From Phanerochaete sordida (taxonomy: Eukaryota > Basidiomycota > Agaricomycetes > Polyporales > Phanerochaetaceae): a stretch of 64,000 bases of DNA. The stretch is taken from assembly GCA_019973155.2 (NCBI GenBank), contig BPQB01000086.1, forward strand, positions 62,001 through 126,000, given 5' to 3'. Made by a program: the position numbers and the translations under genes. Of the stretch, positions 42,581 to 53,630 are shown piece after piece (position 1 is the stretch's first letter; each line of letters starts with the position of its first letter). The notes beneath the pieces are model-generated. The model was not told the origin of the DNA. It made no database searches and saw only the letters and a list, made by a program, of their open reading frames with translations.

Positions 42581-45469
42581 CTACATCCCGAAGTTATACA
42601 GACGGCTCTGCACGCCCTCGAGGCGCGCGCGCTTCTGCTCGAGCAGCGCGCGCTGCGCGGTCACGCCGTCGTCCTCCGCGAGGTACGCGCGCGCACGCTC
42701 CGCGGCGCCCGCGTCGCCGAGGCCGAGCCCCGCGACGAGCGCGCCCTGGAGCCCGCGCGCGATCTCCCCGAGGAAGTCGTGGTCGACGACCCGCGGGACG
42801 TTGTCGATGATGCGCTGCGGGGCGTCAGCCGCGGCTCTCGGGGAGGGAGGGTGGGGCGCACCTTGTATGCGACGTGGAAGTACGCTGCGGTCTCGGCCAT
42901 GACGATCAGTTGCTCCTCGTGCGGGTCGACGCCGCGCAGGCGGCCGAGGTCTTCCTCCTTCAGGCCCGTGAAGCCGAATCCGGCGAGCGCGCTCATGAGC
43001 TCGTGCACGTTCGCGCTCTCGGGTATCTGCACCGGCTGCAGCGACTGTGCGCGGCCTCAGCCCCAGTGAAAGCACACGGAGACCGCAGACGCACCTTGCG
43101 CGCGTCCTTGTACCGCGTGAGGTACTTCTCGCGGTACGCCGAGAAGTAGTGGTCGTTGTTCGTGAACGGCGGGCTCTCGAGCGCGAGCAGCCACGCGAGG
43201 CGCTGCGCCGTCGCCGCGCGGCAGCGCTCGACCTGCTCCTCGAGCATCCCTTCGACATGGTCCATGAGCGCGGTCCCGCGGTACTGCCCAAAGTGCGCGC
43301 GCACGAGACCCTGCAGCTCGCGCAGCGCCGCGGCGTGCACGGCGCCGGAGCAGCGGCGGCAGTGCTCGTCCCAGTCCGCGAGAAAGCGCGCGATGAGCGC
43401 GACTTTCGCCGCGAAGGGCACGTTGTGCGGCAGCTCGCGCGTCAGAGAGCTGGGCGCGGCGTCAGTAGCACATCGACCGGTACGCTGGGCGCGGCGCACC
43501 TCTCGATGTGCGCCTTCACGGCGTCGAGGTCCATCTTCTGCGCGGGCGCATCGTCTAGTCCGACGCCGCTATCGTCGTCGCGCCCTTCTCCCTCCATCTC
43601 GGGCTCGAGCGCCGGGCTGCGGAAGCCCGAGGCGTCCTCGCCGGCCGTGAAGGGCACAAAGTCGGGTTTCGTGCCGTGGATGTCGCGCTTGAAGCGCTTG
43701 TACGCGGGGCGGCACTGCTGCATGAGCCGCTCGCAGGACGGCACGCCCTGGATGAGCGCGCGCACGTCGCCCGCGAAGCCGGTGACGAGCCGGAGCAGCT
43801 CGGCCGCGGGGTTCTCGGGCGGCGGGGGCGGCAGCGCGGCCGTGCGCCGCGCGACATCTTGCAGCGATTCCTTGAGCTCTGCGCGCAGAGCCGGTAGACT
43901 GCGGGTTCTGTGTCAGCGGGGGATTCAGGCGTGAACGTAGAGCACTTGCGCGGAGTTGATGACGCCGCCGAGCAGCTTACTGAGCGCCTTCGTCAGGTGG
44001 GGTGTGCCCATGCGGTCGCTGAGGCCCGACTTGTGGCACCACGGAGCAGTCTCCTCGAAGAAGACCTTCTCACGACGCCGGGCTTCACTAAACGACACCT
44101 TCTCCTCGAGCTCCATCGGTGACGGCTGCTTAGTGACGAAGTAGCCATCTGCGGGGCTCGTCAGATGAAGGTCTGCAGCATGGTTCCGGTGGCGACGTAC
44201 GCTTCAGAGGATGGCTAGCGCCTTCGAGGATGCGAAGCCAAGCGTCCTCCTCTCCACGTTGAATAGTGTCGGGCTTGGTCAGGACGCCTGCAGCCCGCCG
44301 TCAGAAGGGAAGAGAGCGTTGGGCCGGGCGTCATACCGATCGTGCGAAGACCCTCTTCATCTGCAAGACGAGCGAGATGGGCGGCGCCTTGGTTGTCAAT
44401 ATCGTCTGCGGGCAGGAGTGCTGTCAGCAGCAAGTAAGGCGGCCGCACTGTACGAGGACTTGCCTCGCATGGTAATGGTCAGCAGGATGAGCGTGTTGCC
44501 CTGGATGTGCTTCGAGACCATGTTGCGAACAGCGTCGATGTTGCCGCGGTCTTCGCCATTCGCGACGTTCGAGATGATACCTGTGCGGCAGCTCGTCACC
44601 AGCCTCAAGTCAGTTCCTCGCGCGCAGACCCACCGGGAAGGTCGATGAACGACAAGTCCGTGACGTCGGGGCTCGAGAGGTTGAGGCAGACGACGTTGTC
44701 CGAGAACGACAGCTGGCGGTCGGAGCCGGGCGGGATCACGCCAGGGCCCAGCGACGCTGTGTCGAAGTCGACGAAGAATTCGGCCGGGAGGCTCGGGTTG
44801 AGGATCGCGAGCTGCGCACGGCGAAGCATCTCCTCGAGCTCGTCCTTGTCGTACAGCATGGGCCCGAAGGGCTCCTCTTGGACCTTGATGGTGTTGCCGC
44901 TCGCGTCTGTCTCGCGGCGAAGGAGAACTTGGCACTCCCAGGGGCGGTTGGAGTGCGTGAGGCGGCACTCCATTGGACATCTTCGTGGTATCAGAGAAGG
45001 CGGAATGGAGGCAAAAGCTGGACCGTACCTAGTGCAGGTCCCGCTGGCTCGGGGGACGGTGATCTAACAAGGCTGTCAGACGGGGAGACCACATGCATGA
45101 GAAGTGCTGCAACGTACCCCGCTGATAGCTTCAACTAGAGAGCTCTGCGGTCACTGTAATCAGGGAGGATAAAATCAGAGCGCACGCTGGCGACGCACCT
45201 TTCCTGCGGACTGGTTGCCTGCACCACATCGTTGACGACGTTCCTGGTAGGGCATAATAATATCATCACTCACCAATGACTGCGATGCGGGGGAGATCGA
45301 AGTCGGCCTCAGCTCTGCGAAAGGTCACTGATATAGCCCTCTGACGTCGACGACATGCTTACCCCAAGGCACGAAGGTCGGTCATGAGCCCAATGAGGTC
45401 CCGAGTGCGTTTTGCATAGCTGGACTGCGAGATGTCCGAGGATGCCTTCGTGTGAGTCGTGGCCGTCAT
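42581..45469 (-). CDS. dynamin-like GTPase (Mx-like, no PH or Pro-rich domain)
   Basis: Fourteen exons: 45363-45469, 45274-45314, 45199-45218, 45108-45134, 45029-45063, 44634-44980, 44464-44580, 44337-44405, 44201-44287, 43950-44148, 43500-43898, 43095-43449, 42862-43044, 42581-42814. They total 2220 nt, 739 residues. GTPase motifs: GNQSAGKSSLVEAIS (P-loop split over three exons of 41, 20 and 27 nt), ITVPRASGTCTRCP, FIDLPG, and VLTKPD. The stalk follows (INSALPALRAELKESLQDV) and the GED ends RLYNFGM. Dynamin-family proteins hydrolyse GTP to remodel membranes. Lack of PH and Pro-rich regions fits the Mx/Vps1-like class, but the weak match to Vps1/Dnm1 order suggests one of the expanded agaricomycete paralogues. 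Two introns start GCAAGT rather than GT. Confidence 0.93.
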
Positions 45470-46336
45470 GGCGGTAGGAGAGAAGGTCGGTGAGGGTCCG
45501 CAGCATCTGAAGTTTCCTTCATAACCCTCTTGCGGTGGAGGACGATCTGCGAAAGTACTTCGCGCGAGGATCCGCAGCGCCGTGGCACCGCATGATTGTA
45601 TCGCGTCACGTATCAAAAACGTCATGATGCCGGTGGCATGGAGCCCTTCAGAGAGGATAATGTTTTCTTTTTCCAGAGTAGAAGAAGTCGTCATGACGAG
45701 GCGAAGGTGAAGTCCACGCATGATTTGGCGAAAGAGCGAAGGCCGTAGGTCGATTGGCGACGTGCACGAAACTTGGCATGCCCGTATACCATGTGTCTGT
45801 GGTGTAGAAGTGTGTAATACGTCAATGGCGTGTATACACGCGCATGAGGGGTGGTGAAACCGCCAGAAAAAGTTGCGTATGCGGTGAGGTGGGCAAGACT
45901 ATGCCGACGACAAAGCAGAGGCGAGTTGGCCGGCGCGGACTTGCACTGACACTCGCTGAGTACTCCCGCAGTCCCAGAGGTATAGCTACGATGTTAAGCA
46001 AGCAAAAAATGTGGAGACATACTATGCTGTCCTTCTTGCCCGCGAATGTGCAGTGTGGAATGGCCAGATCTTTCGCGGTGCCGGCGAGGCGAAGCCTGCC
46101 ACGTGGCTCGCTTAAATATTCCCACGACTCGCCGTCCACGACCGCGATACTCGCATTTGTACAATCATATTTTCCATATTTTTACGAGCACATCCGTAAG
46201 TCTTTCTACATATGCAGGAGGACATATTTTAGCGACGCCATGAAGTACAGAAAATTTTGCACGCGATGCGGCGGTGGGCGCGGTCTAATCCTTGGCCTGC
46301 CGCCCTGCAGTACAAGACGACGAAGGGCGCGTCGTT
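45470..46336. other. promoter region of the dynamin-like gene
   Basis: A minus-strand GAATATTTAAGCG near 46110 could be a core element but lies about 640 bp upstream of the ATG, which would imply a long or spliced leader. No other gene recognised. Confidence 0.35.
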
Positions 46337-46981
46337 CTACATACCCTGCCCACGGCCATTCTGGAGAAACACGAGCGGCCAGAACGGTGCCTCGTCCACA
46401 ACGAACGTGATGACCACGTCGTCCTCCGCGCCGCCCAGGCCGCGCGATCCACCCGCACCCATCCGCGCGCGCATGAACTCGCCCGCCGGGCTGAGCCCAG
46501 GCATCGCACGCGGCTCCTGCAGGTACGCACGTTCCGGGAGGGAGTCCTCGAGGACCCACGTCCCGAGGGGGGTCGGAAGATACGGCGGCCGGCCGCCGAG
46601 GGCGCTGGGCCCGGGGACGTTCGTCCAGATGCGGGAGCTGCGCGCGGGCTCGTAGGGCGGCGGCGGGTCGGCGGGCGCGATGCTCGAGAGTGAGGCTCGG
46701 TCGGGCTCTGTGGGCGGTGGGACGGTGGCCTGCTGGGACACGTGTGTCAGCGTTCGCTCTGATGGGTATTTTGGGAGGCAGCTTACAGTTGGCTCGAGGG
46801 CCGCCGCGTCCGTGTTCGCCGGCGTGGCGTCAGGTGCGCCCTTCTCGCGGCCAGGCGCGGCGCGTCGGAAGAGTCTTGCGAACCAAGATGTGGCGGCGCG
46901 ACGCGCGCACGGAGTAGTCTGCGAGGAAGATGGGCCGCGGCTGCGCTTGAGGACGCGTTGGAGGAGTCGCAAGACGGCCAT
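46337..46981 (-). CDS. unrecognised protein with PPxY motif
   Basis: ATG 46981 (MAVLRLLQRVLKRSRG) with a probable 57-bp intron (46730-46786; GTAAGC...CAG), giving about 195 residues. The basic N-terminus is followed by APADPPPPYEPA, which contains a PPPY motif of the type bound by WW domains of Rsp5/Nedd4 ligases, and by a second RPPYLP. The last third is compact (DDVVITFVVDEAPFWPLVFL then QNGRGQGM) and could be a small beta domain. No family recognised. Possible arrestin-adaptor-like or membrane-tethered role is only inference from PPxY. Confidence 0.6.
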   Translation of the reverse strand: MAVLRLLQRVLKRSRGPSSSQTTPCARRAATSWFARLFRRAAPGREKGAPDATPANTDAAALEPTVSCLPKYPSERTLTHVSQQATVPPPTEPDRASLSSIAPADPPPPYEPARSSRIWTNVPGPSALGGRPPYLPTPLGTWVLEDSLPERAYLQEPRAMPGLSPAGEFMRARMGAGGSRGLGGAEDDVVITFVVDEAPFWPLVFLQNGRGQGM

Positions 46982-48320
46982 GTTAGTATCGCGCGACAGA
47001 GAGGTCGAGGGGTGTCGAGGATGTTGAAGAGGAAGATGAAAAGGGTCGCATATATATGTTGACGAGCTGCCTGATACGGCTTGCATTGTTGCAGCAACGT
47101 GGTTAACCGGTGATGGCGCTTTCGGGAGAGAATGTAATCGAGGTGGCCTCCTTCATTTGAGACCGTGTGCAGGCCCTCTCGTGCCTTCATGTTAGCTTGA
47201 CAAAGTGATGATTGATGAGACTGACTCACAGCCGTCGACATGTGTCGCAGGGAGTGCCTGCCGTGGGAGACACCGACGGCATGTGAAGCCTCGAGTTCAT
47301 GAAGCTCTGGAACCTGTGGAGAAGGAGTGGCCGGGGCAATACGAGCCGTGTTACCAGGTCCAGTTTCAAGCTCTCTGTGGCACAGCGAGCTCTACCTCCG
47401 CAGCAGCTCCGCAGCGGTCGGAGTCGAACTTTGCGACGAGTCGACGACAGCACATGCGCACAGAGAGAGACGGCCGCGGTAGCCCATACGTCGTGCGAGA
47501 GAAGTACCTTAATGGGTTATACGAGGGATAGATCGATAGCGACGATTGTCGCAGCGAACGCCGTGATAGACCGCCTTTCGGCGACGATGGTCGATGACGA
47601 CACCCTCGCAACCGACGCTATCCATATTCGGCAGCGCGCCACGAAGCTCGGCAACTTCCGTCGCGTTTCGAGCGCGCGCCCGTCGATTCCAACCCCCTGG
47701 AACCGACTCTGACGCAGACGTCTGGCTACCACGTCTTCCTTTCTTCGTGAGAGCCATAGAATCAAGGTGAAAAGCATGCTCGCGTGGCCAGAACGCACCC
47801 TCGGATGGCTGCCATAAGCTGATGCAGGGCTGACATCGAGGAGCGGGCACTCCAGGGTATGCGCGGGTATGTCTTCATTTCCCATAGTCTGTTCCTAAGT
47901 ATCTGAATATCATAGCCATCGTAGAAGCGTTGGCAACTCGCGGTCAAAGTACCCTTTGCAGAATCCCTCAAAAGCACCCGGCCCCTTTATCTCATTGAGC
48001 GGTAGGGATGCGACGCTTCTTGAGCATTCGCACGCCGTAATGTAGAGCTTCTGCGATCTCTCACGCATGGCTGCAACACTCCTATCATCTACACCGGGGC
48101 TCGAGGATGAATCGATGACAGAGGAACGATCGGAACCTGGCCGGCCACCGGCCACGCCGTATGCTCGCGTTCAAACTCCTCAATGCACCTGAGAACTTCC
48201 CAATGCCGCCGAGCGACTCATGGCTGCACACTGCAAGCTGTATATATACGAGCGTATCCAACGCTCGTAAGGTCAGTGCCTCGCCACCTCCCGCCCCGCG
48301 TCACAACCACCCAGCACACC
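46982..48320. other. intergenic, no recognised gene
   Basis: 1.3 kb. Several frames of 80-140 codons on both strands lack splice-consistent extensions or known motifs. TATATATA at 48241-48248 belongs to the next gene. Confidence 0.4.
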
Positions 48321-48815
48321 ATGGCCCTCTTCAAGTGGCGCGCCCGCCTTGCCCGGTCCTCGACGCAATCCTCAACAGACACAGCCGCCTCCAGGCGAAG
48401 TGCCATACGCCGCTTTTTCTCCTCCGTGTGCGACCTCCTCTCCCCGCGCCGCCTCGCACAAAAACTCTTTCCCAGTCCTGAACCCGCAGAACCGACGCTC
48501 GACGACATCGCGCGCGCCCTCGCGGCACAGCACGGCATCCCGTTCACGGAGGCGTACGTCCTCGCGCTGCTCGACGCGCAGCAGCGCTGCCAGGCGCGCA
48601 TCGCCGCCGAGGTGCAGCGCCTGTACGAGGCGGGCGTGTTGCTGGACGGCGACTCGTATGTCACCAGGGAGAGCAGTGTGGTGAGTAGTGCGGCGCCGGG
48701 GACGCCGCCCAATGAGTTTGACGGGGATGTGGATGTGGATGTGGAGGAGGAGGAGGAGGTGGGGTGGTGGGAGGAGGGCGTGAGCGGGGAGACGGTCGTT
48801 GCGGACGTCGAGTAG
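48321..48815 (+). CDS. unrecognised small protein, helical core and acidic tail
   Basis: ATG 48321 opens a 164-codon frame (MALFKWRARLARSSTQSS), about 75 bp after a TATATATA box. A conserved-looking helical segment LDDIARALAAQHGIPFTEAY with LALLDAQQRCQARIAAEVQR is followed by an acidic tail (DGDVDVDVEEEEE). The basic N-terminus (RRSAIRRFF) could target the nucleus or mitochondria. A GTGAGT at 48678 could be a donor, so the C-terminus is uncertain. Family unknown. Confidence 0.55.
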   Translation: MALFKWRARLARSSTQSSTDTAASRRSAIRRFFSSVCDLLSPRRLAQKLFPSPEPAEPTLDDIARALAAQHGIPFTEAYVLALLDAQQRCQARIAAEVQRLYEAGVLLDGDSYVTRESSVVSSAAPGTPPNEFDGDVDVDVEEEEEVGWWEEGVSGETVVADVE

Positions 48816-50149
48816 GTGCTTGGACCCGGAGTGGCGGGTGCTGCGGCGGCGCTCGTCCGCGCGCGGGAGCGAGTCACGGATGGTTTCTGCGGTCCTTGTC
48901 GAAAGTCACGATATGAGATATGCACTATGCAACGTATGCTATGAAAATTCGAATTATATGTCGATTCTACGCCGAGAGCCTCGTCGGAGCAGGCTATCAC
49001 GTAAGCAGATGCGCATCAGCGCGTTGCCCGCTGCGCGCCCGACGCGCGTCGCTTTCTTCACGCCACTCCGCCCGCCAGCCCACGCCGCCGCGTACATTTA
49101 CCGCCGTTGCTCCTCTTCAACTCTGGATATCTGCAGACCAGGTCGCACGGCGCATGGTTCACGAACGTACCATCCCACACGTCGGCACTTCTGCTTCGAC
49201 GTGCGAACGGCCGCCCGGCAGAACAAGCCTTCGTGACGCAACCTCTGCTCAAGAACTCTTCTCGGAAGATGGGATCGTGGAGAGGATCTTCGACAGGCTG
49301 GACCCTGGCGCGGAAATGAAGACCGGATGGCGCACTCAGTCCTCTTTGTATGCCTAATCCGGAGTGCTACAGGGTCCTTGATGGCGCATCCTGCCCGCCC
49401 GACGTGAGTGTGCCCACCGTCCGCATCCTCTGCTCATACTCTGTCTCTAGTTATGCATAGGTCACGTCGTAGGAGGTGGCGAGCGCACAGGTGCGTGCGC
49501 CCGCTACGACGGCCAGCGCGACGAGCGCCGTTGGGACCGTGCACGGCCAGTCGGTCACCATGGCGAGGCCCGCCTTTGTCTCCGCGTGTCTCCGCGTTTT
49601 CTGCAGGGATCCCTGGGTCTTTGGAGCGTCTGTCCCTTTCCCCTGCTGCGTTCGTCCTAGCGCACCACGCCCCCATTCCACACTCCGCTTTTGCTGTCCC
49701 GTTCTGTCGCCTTCCACCCGCCGCCGCCCCGCCGAGATCTGCACGGATCTGCACTCCGCCTTTGTACGCCCATATATGGGAGCCCTCTGCTAATGCGGCA
49801 TCAGACACGCGGCGCGGGCTCGTGCGCTCGCGCGCAATGAGGCCCACGGCCGCGTGGCGCCTGATGCCTGCACGCCTTGTCGGTCAGAGGCCCAAAGGGC
49901 GTCCACGCCACGGTTCGCACTCAGCCTTTGGTGTCCTGGGATGGCAATGGACCCTGGGCTGCGTCTGCGACAGGGTCCTGCGCGCGCATCGTATAAGAGG
50001 GCCGCGCGAGAGGGTGGAGACGGCAGTCCGCTCTGGTCACTCGCCTCATCACTCGCTCGACTCGTCTTGGTTGAAGTGCTACGCTTCGAACAGCCAGTCT
50101 CGACATCTACCTTTCGACGCACCGCCGCAAACTACCCGCCAAGTCCACA
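48816..50149. other. intergenic, no recognised gene
   Basis: Contains GC-rich frames up to 259 codons without family resemblance. GTATAAGA at 49991-49998 lies about 155 bp before the next ATG. Confidence 0.4.
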
Positions 50150-50608
50150 ATGTCTGCCTACCCCGACGAAGCGACGCTCGTCCCTAAGACCGTGATGCCA
50201 CCACGCCCCGCACTCGCCGTGCGCCCCGCCGCAGCCAACGGCACGAAACCCGCGAAGACCGCCGCCGCGAAGCAGGTGCGCCCTCCCCTCCTCCTTCCTT
50301 CCGCACCACTAACACCACCACAGCCCGCGCCCGGCGTCCTGACGCAGCGCTGCGTCGCAGCGTGCGCACGCAAGCACGCGCAGATCGCGCGCGAGGGCCC
50401 GACGCCGCCCGGGTGCAGCGACGACTGGTTCTGGCACGACAACGCGCACAGCCAGCGCCGCCGCCAGGCGTCCGTCGAGGGCGGCACGCCGGTGGATGAA
50501 GACAGGTGTTATCCGCGCTGGGGCGTGTGGTGCTCGGACGTGCTCGTCGGCAAGCAGTGTCGGTGTGATGTGCCGAAGGAGCCGCCTGTGTTTGAGATGG
50601 AGGTGTAG
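50150..50608 (+). CDS. unrecognised Cys-containing small protein
   Basis: ATG 50150 (MSAYPDEATLVPKTVMPP). A probable 48-bp intron starts GTGCGCCC right after AAKQ, near 50275, and rejoins at PAPGVLTQRCVAAC; because it is a multiple of three the frame stays open either way. The spliced product is about 136 residues. Motifs: CVAACARKHAQIAREG, CSDDWFWHDNAHSQRRR, CYPRWGVWCSDVLVGKQCRC. Seven or so cysteines, with no signal peptide, suggest an intracellular metal-binding or disulphide-poor domain. Family unknown. Confidence 0.6.
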   Translation: MSAYPDEATLVPKTVMPPRPALAVRPAAANGTKPAKTAAAKQVRPPLLLPSAPLTPPQPAPGVLTQRCVAACARKHAQIAREGPTPPGCSDDWFWHDNAHSQRRRQASVEGGTPVDEDRCYPRWGVWCSDVLVGKQCRCDVPKEPPVFEMEV

Positions 50609-52246
50609 GGCGGGAGGGCGGAGGCCGCGACTGGTGCGCTGGCCAGTATTTATTGGGGGCGGCGCTGCTGGGGCGGTCGCTCGTGCTGCTCTCTGGTCTG
50701 TGATTCTCTCTGGGCTTCCTGGATATCGGGATAGATGGCGTCGACTTCAAGGATCCAGCTGTACATACTATGCACCGTCCCTTCTCTTCCCATCTTGTAC
50801 TATGCCTCATGTGTCTGTATGCATATATGTACCCATTTTATCCCTCCACACACGATACCCTGCGAGCCAGAGCACGATGAGACCCTCCGGACTACGGTGG
50901 CGGTCGACGAACATGCTCACGAAACGGAGCCCACGCGGGAGCGCCACGACGCCGTCGCCAATCAGCCGCCCCGCGCTGTCTCGGACATCGCCGAAACCGA
51001 ACTTCGACACCGTCCTCCACGTCCTCCACTGCTCTCCACCGCTCCGCCGCAACTTCGGCGCGCGCAGCAAGCACTCGAAAGCTGAGGAAAGCCACGAGCG
51101 ACCAGCACGCTCCTACGTTGCACCGCTAGCCTCTACGACATGTGCATGACGACCGAAGTCGCGGCGCCGGCGGAGGTCTTGCGTCCTTCGAGGGCAACCG
51201 AGCTGGAAACTGGCGAAGAGCCGCAGCCAAGCTCTGTAACGCGCTCCGAAGGATACGCTACTAGCGTATTCCTCCGCAATTTACCCGCTGCGAGCTCGCG
51301 GGGGCCCGGTGAGTCCGCCCGCTTGCCCCTTCGCTGCACGCGCAAGCTGACCTGCTCCACGCTCTTAAACAGTCTCAGACGCTCCATAACACCTCTAAGA
51401 AAGCTCAGCAGAACAGCAAACCGAGTTCCTCAAGCATGACACGCGACGCTGCGTCCGACGTTGCTCGTGGGCTACATCACGTGACCGCGGCGAGTCGACT
51501 TGCGGCCTGGGTCCACACTGATCTTGGTGACCACTAGTCCACAGGTACAGCACGCCTGCGTCTCCTCGCCGTTACGTTTGTCCTCGGCCTCACTCAAACC
51601 GCTTGCGAATCCCGAACTTTCTCAGCTGCAGCGAGGTCACCTTTGGCCCTTGGCGTCCGGAATTCCGTCGTCGCGTACCGTCCAACTTTCGAGGTGAGCA
51701 CCAGCATCAACTTCCTCAGGCAACCTTTTCTAATCTCTCCCATCAGGTCGTATACCTCAATACGCTGCCACACCATTCTCAAACTGTGCAGAAAAAATAT
51801 GCTATCGGATAAGGTGAACATTCACCCGAGCTCCTCCGCCATATCGTGACGGCGCCCAGGCCCGCCCTTTTGCATTGATCGACGCCTTGCTATGTACCTC
51901 GGCATCCCCCGGCTCGCACGCGCCTGTCAGCCCACCTTCCTCTGTGCGCGGAGACCATTCACGCGGAGACCCCGAGCCCTCGACTCGACTCCTCCGCCGT
52001 CTTCTCCCGCGAGGATGTAGAGGGCGTCCCGATTGGGATGCGTATTCAGTCTGTGCGTGGTATATATCCCGGCATATTCTCTCTCTCCTTCCCTCAGGTC
52101 ACCATCTGCTCTCTGCTCGACCCAACTCGCATCCTCTCCAACCACCCACTGCTATCTTTCCCTCCTGCGCACCGCTACACACGACCCACCTTCACGACCA
52201 CTGGCATCCCAAGACCAATCCACGACACACCACGAAACGCTTTACA
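50609..52246. other. intergenic; upstream region of KEN-motif gene B
   Basis: The last 440 bp include the palindromic block at 51804-51829, TATATAT near 52062 and the CCTTCCCTCAGGTCACC block shared with gene A. Elsewhere only unsupported open frames. Confidence 0.4.
51804..51829. promoter_or_regulatory. near-palindromic GTGAACATTCAC site upstream of KEN-motif gene B
   Basis: Mirror copy of the block at 41403-41428, 25 of 26 bases identical, about 420 bp upstream of gene B. Confidence 0.5.
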
Positions 52247-52517
52247 ATGCTCGGTTCAACGTCCCGCCAGTCCAACGGCGTGTCCTCCAAGGCCGCCCGC
52301 CGCATCGCGCGCGACGAACGTCGCCGCCTGCGCAGCACCAAAAATCTTCCGAGCCCGCCCCCGAAGAAGGGCGGCCGTCGACGCCGCGAGGACGACGACG
52401 AAGACAAGGAAAACATCCCGCCGATGGTACGAGTTCTTCCCTCCGAGAGCTAGCTTCGGATCTGACACGTCTGTGCAGGGATGCCGATACCCCTCACCGC
52501 CGTCCATGGTAGTGTGA
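52247..52517 (+). CDS. small basic KEN-motif protein, copy B
   Basis: Exons 52247-52426 and 52479-52517, 52-bp intron, 72 residues. MLGSTSRQSNGVSSKAARRI, RDERRRLRSTK, PPPKKGGRRRR, DDDEDKENIPP, GCRYPSPPSMVV. About nine-tenths identical to copy A, with intron length, phase and stop all preserved. The first 120 bp or so downstream of the stop are also similar in both copies, so the duplicated block extends past the gene. Function unknown; KEN as a degron is inference. Confidence 0.75.
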
Positions 52518-53630
52518 GATACATACCCGGGGGCTGCAAGTCGAAGACGATCTGGACGACGTCGCGCGCGGATGAAGACGTGGTGCTCGGAGGCACCCGC
52601 TCCGGGCCCGCTATCCGCGCGCCGCCGTCGAGGTCGACGATGATCATGAAGTCGACTGCTTCCCTCAATACCCTCCACCCTTTCCCATATTTATATGTTT
52701 CCTCTCTCCTGGGTTATTTGGTCCGCTCCGCTTCCTTCGCTTTCTCGCTGTTTGTCTCTAGCTTTCGTCCCACCTGGAATATCGCCTGTACCACTATCAT
52801 CTTCGCACACATTCTATAATACCGCACACATTCTTCTACACGGCTTTACACCAGCAACGAGCAACGCGCGCGTGGGACCTCGTCGTTGAGAACGCCGCTC
52901 GGCCACCGACACGCGATGGGCCGCTCGCGCGCACGCGGCTCGGGCGGCCCCGTGGGTAATTCGCTCTTCGCGCACGTTCATCATCTACGACGACTACCTT
53001 GAAGGCGCGCACGCTGCTGAAAGTTTGACTTAGGCCTGCATAGACCGCCCGCCATTGCCCTTCAACGTGAACGAGTAACCTACAGTCGACGCGATCATAC
53101 CGCTAGGCTGCATCGTCACGGAGGTGCGTCCGCACGCAGGCCTCTCGCCGTGTACAGTGCACTGACTGGAGCGCCCTCATTCAGATCTGGGCTCCTCGCT
53201 GGATGTCTGAGAGTAACGACGCATCGGCCCTATGCCCCGGAGGCCCGCGACTCCGATGCGGGCCGTGGCACTGCGCGCAACCCGCGCGACTTGTTGGCCT
53301 GCTCACGGCTGTCCGCAGGGCTCAAGAGGTCGGCGATTCGAAAACGGCTACTGGCAACCACCCTTTCATTGACTGCATCACGACAGGCTGCGACTCCCGG
53401 AGGATCTGCAGCCGTTCGTGCACGTGGGGTGTGGCGAGGCGCGTATGCCAGGTTCGGCAGGTGCGTTTCCTTACTCTTCGTTTCCCGCGCGATGCCGACC
53501 AGTCGTCCGAGGCATCCGCATCAGATCAGATCCCAGACTCCCAGAGAGCATATAGTCATAGTCATGCTCGCCGAGTACTTTCTCACCGCTAGGCCATCTC
53601 CCCTCCGCCAGAGTACCGACGCCGGGCCCC
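52518..53630. other. intergenic before G1 peptidase 2
   Basis: Duplicated 3' flank of gene B to about 52650, then nothing recognised. GCATATAG near 53548 could be the core promoter of the peptidase gene. Confidence 0.4.

Noticed and set aside
43047..43934. 295-codon plus-strand frame
   Set aside because: Antisense to the dynamin stalk; the minus-strand reading matches the family and this does not.
50496..51149. 217-codon plus frame and a 75-codon minus frame near 51.7 kb
   Set aside because: No recognised motif, no splice-consistent extension and no conserved counterpart; left as intergenic.
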